DNA of 34,584 bases from Mailhella sp. (GTDB lineage Bacteria > Desulfobacterota > Desulfovibrionia > Desulfovibrionales > Desulfovibrionaceae): positions 1 to 34,584 of the forward strand of contig JAFQTU010000002.1 of NCBI GenBank assembly GCA_017408905.1, read 5' to 3'. The notes under the pieces were generated by a model. The model worked only from the letters and a program-made list of their open reading frames with translations, had not been told where the DNA came from and ran no database searches. Numbering within the stretch: the stretch's first letter is position 1; each line of letters opens with the position of its first letter. The translations under genes and the position numbers were made by a program. This document shows positions 12,687 to 20,043 of the stretch, one piece after another.

Positions 12687-14075
12687 TCAATTCTCTCTCC
12701 TTGGGAGACCATTTCTGCACTGTTTTGTCAATTCTGTGAGCTGAATGTTCATATCATTGTTCGTAACTTTCAAATTTTCAATTTTTCTGATGGCATACAT
12801 AACAGTACTGTGGTCTTTTCCGCCAAAGAGGAGGCCAAGGGAAGGATAGGATTCCCCCAGAAGTTCCCGGCAGAGGTACATGGCTATCTGCCGGGGAAGG
12901 GTTATCCTTCTATCCTTAGTGTTTTCAGTAAGTTCCGATATGGTACAGCCGTAGCGGGAAGCCACGACGGAAAGTATGGTGTCGGTATCGACAGGCTGTG
13001 GAGCGCCCGCCCTGCTCATCAGGGAAGAAAGTTCCCCGATATCGGGAAGAACAGCGTTTTGTTCGTAACAGAAACGCACCTGCTCCAGTACTCCCCGGAT
13101 ATGGCGCAGGCGCAGGCAGTGGCGGGCGAGGAACAGGGCGTGTTCCCTGCTTTCAGGAAGGCCGCTCTGCTCCATAGCCGTCTGCGTGAACCGAAGACGT
13201 ACATCAAGGTCGGGTTCGGTCAGCCCCAGAGAAAGTTTTGCGCAAAGCCTGTCGTACAGCATGGGGAGCAGTTTCTGCCCTCTTTCGTCCTGATCGTCGG
13301 TCTGGTAGGCGGCAAGGAAAAACCTATCCCTATCCTGTTCCGCGTCCAGAAAAGCGGCCAGATGCTTCTGGATTTCGGGGGAGTGTTCAAGCATATGCAG
13401 GTCGTCGATGAGGACGGCCGCACAGGAGCGGAGTTCCGAGTACGCCAGCTCGGGGGACAGGCGGAACAGGGAAAGGATATCCCTTCCTGAAAAAAGCCGT
13501 ACCCTTCCGTGGAGCGTATGGTTCAGTTCGGAAGCGGCGGCAAGGAGCAGGTGGCTCTTGCCTGTTCCCGAAGGACCGTGCAGGAAGATAGGGCTGTGCC
13601 TCAGAAGCAGGGCGCGGCGCAGAAGCTGTACCACATCGCGGTTTCTGCCGCCCGGAAAGAAATCCTCAAAGGAAAGGGCAGGCCTGTTCGGGGAACTGCT
13701 CGTTTTTCCAGCGGGTATGCCGCGCAGGGGAACGTCGCAGCCCGGCCACACATAGCTGATATCGAGAGGGCCGAAGAGTTCCCTCAGGCAGGATTCGAGG
13801 CGGCATTTGCCCTGTAAGGCGTACCATCGGAAGAAAAGCTCGTGCGGAAGGCGTACGCTGAGGCCGTGGCTCGAAGAAAAAGAGAATCGCAGAGGGGCAA
13901 GCCATGCCTGATCGTCGGCATGGCTGAAGCGGGAAGCTATCATCTCTTTCAGGGCTTCCGGCGAAGGGAGAGACGGCCTTTCCTGCCCACTGGAAAAGAG
14001 GGAGGAAGCGGCCCTTTCCGCATCGTTCGTTTTTTCAGAAAAGCTCTTCACGAAAGCACCCTGTATGCGCCTCAT
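12687..14075 (-). CDS. dnaA: Chromosomal replication initiator DnaA, divergent
   Basis: A 462-residue DnaA-type AAA+ ATPase in the normal position upstream of dnaN. A domain I-like segment (about 40-103) is followed by a short linker, then the AAA+ core with Walker A GPSGTGKS (167-174) and Walker B VLIDD (221-225). Domain IV keeps the DNA-binding signature FGGKDHSTV (417-425). Several core motifs differ from the norm: the usual Walker A is G-x-G-x-GKTH; the sensor 1 SDR motif is missing; and the arginine-finger position in box VII carries Lys280. It could be the true initiator or a specialised paralog, with a canonical DnaA elsewhere. The start is uncertain: the ATG at 14075 has no clear ribosome site, and a GTG at codon 9 (14051) has AGGGTG before it. 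Confidence 0.82.
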   Translation of the reverse strand: MRRIQGAFVKSFSEKTNDAERAASSLFSSGQERPSLPSPEALKEMIASRFSHADDQAWLAPLRFSFSSSHGLSVRLPHELFFRWYALQGKCRLESCLRELFGPLDISYVWPGCDVPLRGIPAGKTSSSPNRPALSFEDFFPGGRNRDVVQLLRRALLLRHSPIFLHGPSGTGKSHLLLAAASELNHTLHGRVRLFSGRDILSLFRLSPELAYSELRSCAAVLIDDLHMLEHSPEIQKHLAAFLDAEQDRDRFFLAAYQTDDQDERGQKLLPMLYDRLCAKLSLGLTEPDLDVRLRFTQTAMEQSGLPESREHALFLARHCLRLRHIRGVLEQVRFCYEQNAVLPDIGELSSLMSRAGAPQPVDTDTILSVVASRYGCTISELTENTKDRRITLPRQIAMYLCRELLGESYPSLGLLFGGKDHSTVMYAIRKIENLKVTNNDMNIQLTELTKQCRNGLPRREN

Positions 14076-14313
14076 TCAAAAAATTGGAAGTGCCGATCCC
14101 TCTATCAGACAGGAAGGAGTGATTGGGATATCCTTTTGAAATACATGGAAAAGTGTATATGCCTGAAAAAGGATGGGCCGGGCTTGGCCCACAATGCCGG
14201 GCATAAAAATTTTTACCAGAAAATGCTTGTACAAACAAGTCTTTTCTATGTTATACCCTTGCGGGTAACGAGCAGTTTTTCCTACTCTTTTCTGCCCTTT
14301 TTTTTTCCTGTTC
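14076..14313. other. Divergent dnaA / M23 peptidase intergenic region
   Basis: Carries a hairpin-rich GC patch (TGGGCC/GGCCCA near 14174-14191), ATGCCGGGCAT next to an AAAAATTTTT tract, CTTGT-N4-ACAAG (14226-14239) and TACCC-TTGC-GGGTA (14254-14267). A TATACC box on the plus strand (14252-14257) overlaps a TATAAC box on the minus strand, so divergent promoters may overlap here. I found no cluster of DnaA boxes of the TTATNCACA type. Confidence 0.4.
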
Positions 14314-15795
14314 ATGAAGAAGATATCCACCAAAGAAAGGTCTTGTTCTGCCGCGTGCCGTCTTGGCATAGCGGCGTGTTTTCTGCTGCTGTTGATGGGG
14401 TCGGCATGGGCTGTTTGGCATAGGGTCGATCATTCCCCTGAGCCTGATGCCATGCTTCAGGCGGAGCGTTTCAGCGGCTATGCCGAAACGGTCATGGCGT
14501 CTGAAAAGGCCGACGGTCTGGCCTCCCTCGGGACGGGCCTGTCCTTCCTGAAGAGCCTGTGGACCAGGGAGGAAGCCCCTTGCTACGATACCTCGTTTAC
14601 GTCCTTCATGGCGTCGAGGGAAGGGGTGTGCATCCCCAGCTATAGCGACCCTGTGGTATGGGAGGACGATCCCCGCTACACGGTACAGGACAACGGATGC
14701 GGCACGCAGATATTCCGCACCAAGGTGAAGAAAGGCGACAGCATAGGCTCGCTGTTCCGGGCATGGCTGGGGAAGGATGAGCTGAACGAGGCCGTCAAGG
14801 CGGTGTCTTCCGTGTTCAAGCTGAATCGTCTGCGCCTTGGCAGGGTATTTTCCGCGGAGCGCAATACCAAGGACGGCACGGTTTCCCGCCTCATGTACGA
14901 TATCGACGAGGAAAGCCGCCTTGTCCTCTGCCGCGGGGAAAAGGGATTTTCCGCCGCCGTGAACGTCTATCAGTTCGACGTCAAGCTGGTGCGGGTGAGC
15001 GGCAGAGTGGAAGGAACGCTTTTCGATGCCATGACGGCTTCAGGAGAAAGTTCGGCCCTTGCCCTTCAGCTTGCTGACGTGTTCAGCCGTCAGGTGGACT
15101 TCGTGAACGAGGTGCAGGCAGGGGATTCCTTCGATGTCGTTGTGGAGAAGCGATTCCTTGAGGGGAATTTCCGCGGCTACGGCGATATCGTTGCCGCCCG
15201 CTTTGTCAACGACGGCGTGACCTTCGAGGCCTTCCGCTTCTTCGATGACGAGGGCACGGCCCATTACTACGCGGCGGACGGCTCTTCTCTGGAAACACAG
15301 TTCCTCAAGGCCCCGCTCAATTTCACCCGCATCAGTTCCGGCTATACCCTGCATCGCCGCCATCCGGTGTTCGGTAAGGTGCGGCCGCATCAGGGCGTGG
15401 ACTACGCCGCGCCGCGCGGCACGCCTGTCAAAGCGCTCGGCGACGGGGAAGTGACCTTCGTCGGCTGGAAGCGCGGCTATGGGAAAAGCGTGGGCATACA
15501 GCACGCAGGCGCTGTGGAAACGCATTATGCGCACCTTTCCAAGTACGCAAAATCCCTCAAAAAGGGCGACAAGGTGGAACAGGGGCAGGTCATCGGCTAC
15601 GTAGGGGCTACGGGCACGGCCACCGGCCCGCACCTGGACTTCCGCGTCAGGAAGAACGGGAAGTTCATCGACCCGCTGAAGCTCACCGGCAACCGCGCTT
15701 CTCCCATCCCCTTTGAGAAAAAGCCGTTCTTTGAGAAGCAGATGCACCGGGCCCGCCTCATGCTGGACGGGCAGGTTATCCTTGCAGGGATGTGA
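14314..15795 (+). CDS. Secreted M23-family murein endopeptidase (MepM/Csd3-like)
   Basis: A 493-residue exported protein with a signal peptide or anchor (hydrophobic 17-33). A LysM/OapA-like region at about 122-230 and a Csd3-type domain precede the C-terminal M23 peptidase (about 345-455). Zinc motif residues His359 and Asp363 (HQGVD) and His407 (HYAHLS) are present. The last motif reads GPHLDF where the family normally has HLHF: Asp442 replaces the third zinc ligand. The likely role is cutting peptidoglycan crosslinks in the periplasm, if active. The ATG at 14314 gives a normal signal peptide but has no clear ribosome site. It is divergent from dnaA, and a hairpin follows at 15806. Confidence 0.85.
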   Translation: MKKISTKERSCSAACRLGIAACFLLLLMGSAWAVWHRVDHSPEPDAMLQAERFSGYAETVMASEKADGLASLGTGLSFLKSLWTREEAPCYDTSFTSFMASREGVCIPSYSDPVVWEDDPRYTVQDNGCGTQIFRTKVKKGDSIGSLFRAWLGKDELNEAVKAVSSVFKLNRLRLGRVFSAERNTKDGTVSRLMYDIDEESRLVLCRGEKGFSAAVNVYQFDVKLVRVSGRVEGTLFDAMTASGESSALALQLADVFSRQVDFVNEVQAGDSFDVVVEKRFLEGNFRGYGDIVAARFVNDGVTFEAFRFFDDEGTAHYYAADGSSLETQFLKAPLNFTRISSGYTLHRRHPVFGKVRPHQGVDYAAPRGTPVKALGDGEVTFVGWKRGYGKSVGIQHAGAVETHYAHLSKYAKSLKKGDKVEQGQVIGYVGATGTATGPHLDFRVRKNGKFIDPLKLTGNRASPIPFEKKPFFEKQMHRARLMLDGQVILAGM

Positions 15796-15805
15796 GCATG
15801 TTTCG

Positions 15806-15844
15806 AAAGGCCGCTGGCCGGGGATTCCGGGCTGGCGGCCTTTT
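15806..15844 (+). terminator. Probable terminator after the M23 peptidase gene
   Basis: Stem AAAGGCCGC/GCGGCCTTT (15806-15814 and 15835-15843) with a GC-rich interior, ending in only four T. It sits in the 116-bp gap before queA. Confidence 0.55.
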
Positions 15845-15911
15845 GCAGGAACGCTTGATTTTTCCGGGGATAAAGCACACACAGGGACGAGATATTTTTG
15901 AAGAGAGACCT

Positions 15912-17012
15912 ATGATGCAGTCAGAAGCCGACTTTCTCCTCACGAGCTACGATTACGAACTTCCCGAAGAACGCATTGCCCAGTACCCGCCCGAAGTGCG
16001 CGGTACGTCCCGCCTTTTTGTTCTGGACAGGGAGTCCGGCCGAAACGTGCATACGGATTTCGCCCACCTTCCGGATTTTCTGCCGAAGAATGCCCTGCTT
16101 GTGGTGAACAATTCCCGCGTCGTTCCTGCCCGCCTTTTCGGGCAGAAGCCTTCCGGCGGCAAATGTGAACTGCTGGTGCTCACACCTCCCCCTCTTCTCA
16201 AAGCCTGCTCTGTTGTGGACGGGGAATGGGCCCATGCGCGCTGTGAATGCCTTCTGCGCCCGGGCCGCAGTATTCGCGTGGGCGACAGGCTGACCTTCGG
16301 CGAAGGCATTGCCGCGGAAGTTCTGGTGAAGAAGGAATTCGGCCAGCACGAAGTCGAGCTTTTCTGGAAAGGCGACCTTGTGGAACGCATGACGGAAATA
16401 GGCCGCCTGCCCCTGCCGCCCTATATCAAGCGCGATCAGGAAAAGGACGATATCTCCCGTTATCAGACCCTCTATGCCAGCCCGGAGAAATCCGGCTCCG
16501 TGGCCGCCCCCACGGCAGGCCTGCACTTCACGGATGCCATGCGTGAACGCCTGAAAGAAATGGGCGTGGAATGGGCCGAAGTCACGCTCCATGTGGGCTA
16601 CGGCACGTTCAGCCCTGTGCGTGAAGAGGATATACGCGAGCATCCCATGCACAGCGAATATGTGGAGATATCGCCGGAAACCGCCGCCGCCATACGCCGC
16701 GCCAAGGAAGAAGGCCGCCCCGTCATCGCCGTGGGGACGACATCCTGCCGTACGATGGAAGGCTGTGCTTTGCAGAACGACGGCGAGATACCCGAAGGCG
16801 GCTGGCACGGCTGGACGAATATCTTCATCTACCCGGGCTATCGCTTCAACGTGGTCGATCACCTCATCACCAATTTCCACCTGCCGCAGTCTTCGCTCAT
16901 CATGCTGGTGGCGGCGCTCTGCGGGCGTGAGCGCATCCTGGATGCCTACGCCGAAGCCGTGAGGGAGGAATACAGGTTTTTCTCCTACGGAGACGCGATG
17001 TTCGTGAGATAA
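15912..17012 (+). CDS. queA: S-adenosylmethionine:tRNA ribosyltransferase-isomerase
   Basis: A 366-residue QueA, which transfers and isomerises the ribosyl group of S-adenosylmethionine onto 7-aminomethyl-7-deazaguanine in tRNA, giving epoxyqueuosine. Family motifs include YELPEERIAQYP near the N-terminus, VVNNSRVVPARLFG, SGSVAAPTAGLHFT and NFHLPQSSLIMLVAAL near the C-terminus. The length is typical. Two adjacent ATG codons (15912 and 15915) follow GAAGAGAG; the first was taken. A longer in-frame GTG at 15792 would run through the upstream hairpin and is rejected. It ends at a strong bidirectional terminator. Confidence 0.95.
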   Translation: MMQSEADFLLTSYDYELPEERIAQYPPEVRGTSRLFVLDRESGRNVHTDFAHLPDFLPKNALLVVNNSRVVPARLFGQKPSGGKCELLVLTPPPLLKACSVVDGEWAHARCECLLRPGRSIRVGDRLTFGEGIAAEVLVKKEFGQHEVELFWKGDLVERMTEIGRLPLPPYIKRDQEKDDISRYQTLYASPEKSGSVAAPTAGLHFTDAMRERLKEMGVEWAEVTLHVGYGTFSPVREEDIREHPMHSEYVEISPETAAAIRRAKEEGRPVIAVGTTSCRTMEGCALQNDGEIPEGGWHGWTNIFIYPGYRFNVVDHLITNFHLPQSSLIMLVAALCGRERILDAYAEAVREEYRFFSYGDAMFVR

Positions 17013-17015
17013 AAG

Positions 17016-17040
17016 AAGGGGCCGGAAAAGGCCCCTTTTT
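17016..17040 (+). terminator. Bidirectional terminator between queA and the methyltransferase
   Basis: Stem AAGGGGCC/GGCCCCTT (17016-17023 and 17030-17037) with a six-base loop and a T-run to 17040 on the plus strand. On the minus strand it ends in CTTCTTTTATC, so it can serve both convergent genes. Confidence 0.8.
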
Positions 17041-17061
17041 CTATGGTGTGCGGAGTATGCC

Positions 17062-17718
17062 TTACACCTTGGCTATCTGCCAGATGTTCACGGTGACGGG
17101 CATTTCCTGCTCGGTGAGCGGCGAGATGGGCAGGTAGCAGATAAGCCTGTGCGTAAGGTGATGCTCGTGCAGGATGTCGAGCAGGTGATGGAATATCTCG
17201 CGCCGGGGTTCGGCTATCCATGCCTTGCCGCCGCTTTTCAGCATGGTGCTGATATAGCGGGCTATGGGCTCGGCGAAGTCTTTTTCGTACATGATGTCGC
17301 CTGCCCAGATATAGTCGAAGCTTTCGGCGGGGAGCTTGGGTTCGCGCCAGTCTTCCACCTGCCAGTTCACGCCGGGCACGCCGTTGAGGAATTCGTTTAT
17401 CTTCGCGTACTCAAGGGCCTGTGCTTCATAGTCCATGGCGGTGACTTCCGCCCCCAGCCAGCGGCCCATGAGGGCGGTGAAGCCTATGCCGCAGCCCATG
17501 TCGAGGCAGTTCTTCCCGGTGATGTCGTCCTGCATTTCGGCCAGCCATCCGGCAAGGGCAAGGGAGGAGGGCCATATCTCGTTCCAGTAGGGCAGGCGGT
17601 CTTCCCGGCCTTCCTGTTCGGTCATGCCTTCCCACAGCTTGTCCATATCGGCGCGGCGGAAATGCCAGATCTTCCCACAGGATTGGAATATGCGGTCAAA
17701 GGGGGTGTAGGCTTCCAT
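17062..17718 (-). CDS. Class I SAM-dependent methyltransferase (lysine-methyltransferase-like)
   Basis: A 218-residue cytosolic methyltransferase. The SAM-binding motif I is LDMGCGIGFTALM (about 71-83), with the acidic residue of motif II in AMDYEAQ and motif IV as AGDIMYE. The segment PYWNEIWPSSLALA before motif I resembles the Methyltransf_16/ETFBKMT group, which methylates protein lysines; that assignment is tentative. AAGGAG lies upstream of the ATG at 17718. It stands alone, convergent with queA and divergent from the EPSP-synthase-like operon, so the context does not tell its substrate. Confidence 0.75.
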   Translation of the reverse strand: MEAYTPFDRIFQSCGKIWHFRRADMDKLWEGMTEQEGREDRLPYWNEIWPSSLALAGWLAEMQDDITGKNCLDMGCGIGFTALMGRWLGAEVTAMDYEAQALEYAKINEFLNGVPGVNWQVEDWREPKLPAESFDYIWAGDIMYEKDFAEPIARYISTMLKSGGKAWIAEPRREIFHHLLDILHEHHLTHRLICYLPISPLTEQEMPVTVNIWQIAKV

Positions 17719-17858
17719 GATGTCTCCTTCTGCGGCAGGGGCCGGACGAGGGGCAGTATAACCGCTCTGAGGCCGGGAGTGAAGAGATTAAAAGGCGCAG
17801 GGATTGGGAAAGGCTGTTTTTTCTGCTCCTTCCAGTACGCAGATGCCGTATTTGGCAC

Positions 17859-17887
17859 TTGCCGGAACGAGGTATTGCGGATATCAT
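17859..17887 (+). promoter_or_regulatory. Promoter of the EPSP-synthase-like operon
   Basis: TTGCCG (17859-17864), 17-base spacer, TATCAT (17882-17887). The leader to the ATG at 18019 would be about 125 bases. The surrounding gap (17719-18018) otherwise shows only weak GC-rich inverted repeats and no gene. Confidence 0.5.
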
Positions 17888-18018
17888 GCTTCCTGACCTT
17901 TTTCAGCCGGAAGAATCCGGGGATATCAGGCATCAAGGGGCGTCGGCCATGAGTGAGCCCCATCGACAACGACGCGCGCCAGCCGAAGCGCCGCGCACAT
18001 AGCAAAGCAGGTTTTGAC

Positions 18019-19821
18019 ATGGATAATAGGGGCGAGGACAGAAAGGATTTCGCCGAGAAGCGTTCTTTCCGCAAGAACGATGGCGAACGCGGCGAGCGCC
18101 GTTTTGAACGTTCGGACAATTTCAAGCCCCGTCGCTTCGAGCGCGACGGCGAACGCAGGGATTTCAAAAAAGACGGTTTCCGTCCTCATGGGGACAAGCG
18201 CCCCCGCGGCATAGGTGAACTTCTGGATCTCGACAACGATATCCTGCATCTCGTGATCCGCCGCGCCCAGCTTCTGGCCAAGATGCGCCAGAACGGCCGC
18301 CTCGCTCCCGAGACGGAAAAGACCATCCGCACCGCATGGGAAAGCAAGGCCGCCCGCATGGCCCGCGACAACCGCCTTTCCCGCGACCTCTTCGTCCTGC
18401 TCCAGACCATCGAGCCTCTCACCCGTCAGGAAGAGGAACAGGGCTACTTCAACCTTGCTCCCAATACTGAGGCCGTGGATATCCGCATCCCCGCTCCCTC
18501 CGATACCGTTGCCGCCCGTCTGTGGCTGTCCGTTGCCGCCGCCGCTGGTCAGGAGACCAAGGTCGTGCGTATGCCGCTGACCGATGCCGTTGTGGGCGGT
18601 GTGAAGGCGCTGAACCAGATAGGCGGCCAGCTCTGGTGGGAAGAGAACGGCGATGTGCAGAGCCGTGGCGGCAAGGGCCTCATCCGTAACCTCGACAAGG
18701 TCATCCATGTCGGTGACGACGCCTTCAACCTCTGGCTCGTCATCGCCTTCTGCGTGGGTATGCCTTCCCGCCTCAAGCTCACTGGCGACAGTTCCCTGCG
18801 CTTCCTCGACCTCGCTCCCCTGCGCCGCTTCCTGCCGCAGATGGGCGTTCGCCTCACCAACGTCATCCCCTCTCAGGATGGCCTTCCCATCCGCCTCGAA
18901 TGTTCCGGCATGATGCCCCGCCAGCTTGTTCTGGCCGACGATCTGCCCGAAGATTTCATGGCCGCCCTTGTGCTGGCTTCTCCCTTCTGGGAAACGCCCT
19001 GCCGCATCACCCTTCCCGAAAAGGAACCCCGCCTGCTCGGTCAGGTTCTGGGCGTCCTGTCCGCCTGCGGCGCTCTCGTGTCCCGCAATGGCCGTGAAGT
19101 CTTCGTGGAGCGCGGCCAGCTTTCCGTGCCTGCGGAACCCGTCGTTCCCATGGACGCCTCCATCGCCGCCACTGTGCTCATGTTCCCCGGCTTCAACGGC
19201 GGCAAGGCCGTTCTCGAAGGCGTGTGGGGCCACAGCAAGGCCCATGCCCTTGTGGAAAAGATGCTTCGCGGCGCCGGCCTCAATGTAAAGTACGGCTCTT
19301 CCGAGACCGTCTGCTCCGGCAAGGAACGCGAGACCGCCATCCCTGCCGCCGAAGTCATGGCCGACGTGGTGGCCTTCTGCCCCGAACTTCTTCCTCTGGC
19401 CAGCGTCATCATGGCGGCAGCCGTGCATGAAGGCGCTTCCGTCAGCCTGCCCGCCCTGTCCGAAGAAGACCGCCACCTCGTGACCGCCTTCCTTGTGCGC
19501 TGCGGCGTGGACGAGAAGGACGGCAAGCTTTCCACTTCCGACGAGATCATTCCGGGAACGTGGGTTGCACCTTCCGCCCAGTGGGCTATGGGCTATGCCC
19601 TTTGCGCCTTCCTGCGCCCGAACCTGCACCTTTCCAACCCCGGCGTTATGACCTCCGTGTTCCCTCCCTTCTGGAACATGTACAACACCCTGCCCAACCC
19701 TGTGCTGAAGCGTAAGCAGGAAAAGGAAGATGAAGATGCCAAGCCCGTCCGCCGCCGCGTCATCGCCCGTGGAGTTTATGGAGAACTTCCTCCTGAACCC
19801 ACTGCCGGAGAAGATTTCTGA
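18019..19821 (+). CDS. Degenerate EPSP-synthase-fold protein with chorismate-mutase-like segment and charged N-terminal tail
   Basis: A 600-residue protein in three parts. Residues 2-62 are a disordered tail rich in Arg, Asp, Glu, Lys and Phe with repeated RRFER/RDFKK-like units. Residues 64-135 look like an AroQ-type chorismate mutase helix bundle (LDLDNDILHLVIRRAQLLAKM). Residues 150-560 follow the EPSP synthase (AroA) fold end to end, but most substrate contacts are gone: the SKS lysine region is SDT (161-163), GNAGTAMRP is GDDAFNLWL (232-240), SSQ is PED (310-312), and the DHRMAM region is SAQWAM (519-524). EEDR (482-485) matches KETDR and is kept. A basic tail closes the protein. EPSP synthase activity is therefore doubtful. 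The ATG at 18019 follows GCAGG; a GTG at 17953 was rejected. It leads a four-gene operon. Confidence 0.75.
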   Translation: MDNRGEDRKDFAEKRSFRKNDGERGERRFERSDNFKPRRFERDGERRDFKKDGFRPHGDKRPRGIGELLDLDNDILHLVIRRAQLLAKMRQNGRLAPETEKTIRTAWESKAARMARDNRLSRDLFVLLQTIEPLTRQEEEQGYFNLAPNTEAVDIRIPAPSDTVAARLWLSVAAAAGQETKVVRMPLTDAVVGGVKALNQIGGQLWWEENGDVQSRGGKGLIRNLDKVIHVGDDAFNLWLVIAFCVGMPSRLKLTGDSSLRFLDLAPLRRFLPQMGVRLTNVIPSQDGLPIRLECSGMMPRQLVLADDLPEDFMAALVLASPFWETPCRITLPEKEPRLLGQVLGVLSACGALVSRNGREVFVERGQLSVPAEPVVPMDASIAATVLMFPGFNGGKAVLEGVWGHSKAHALVEKMLRGAGLNVKYGSSETVCSGKERETAIPAAEVMADVVAFCPELLPLASVIMAAAVHEGASVSLPALSEEDRHLVTAFLVRCGVDEKDGKLSTSDEIIPGTWVAPSAQWAMGYALCAFLRPNLHLSNPGVMTSVFPPFWNMYNTLPNPVLKRKQEKEDEDAKPVRRRVIARGVYGELPPEPTAGEDF

Positions 19822-20029
19822 GCTTGAAGAGCAGATAGCTCTTATCGAAGCGGAACAGAAGCGCTGCACGGAGAGCATCCGTGGACTCATGGCCCGTGAG
19901 GATATGGAAAAGGGGATATTCTTCCCTGCCGAGATACACGAGCTGCATCAGCGTAAAAATATGCTCGAGACGCATATCCAGTATCGCCGTGTCCGCGTGA
20001 ACCGGCTTCGGATGCGCGGCGCTCGCTGA
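19778..20029 (+). CDS. Small coiled-coil protein of unknown function
   Basis: An 83-residue acidic/basic helical protein with heptad-like patterning (ISELEEQIALIEAEQ, then RKNMLETHIQYRRVRVNRL), likely a two-helix coiled coil in the cytoplasm. I do not recognise the family. The ATG at 19778 overlaps the end of the EPSP-synthase-like gene by 44 bases, with GGAG close upstream. Earlier in-frame ATG codons at 19730 and 19736 have an AGGAAAAGGA site and would add 16 or 14 residues, so the start is open. The next gene begins 14 bases after its stop. The overlap implies translational coupling. Confidence 0.65.
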   Translation: MENFLLNPLPEKISELEEQIALIEAEQKRCTESIRGLMAREDMEKGIFFPAEIHELHQRKNMLETHIQYRRVRVNRLRMRGAR

Positions 20030-20043
20030 TATTCGAGGATATT

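Noticed and set aside
14150..14162. DnaA-box-like sequence near dnaA
   Set aside because: Only about seven of nine positions match TTATNCACA and it is not part of a cluster.
17886..18002. Possible leader peptide before the EPSP-synthase-like gene
   Set aside because: The first ATG overlaps the -10 box, and the second (17949) has no ribosome site or attenuator-like hairpins after it.
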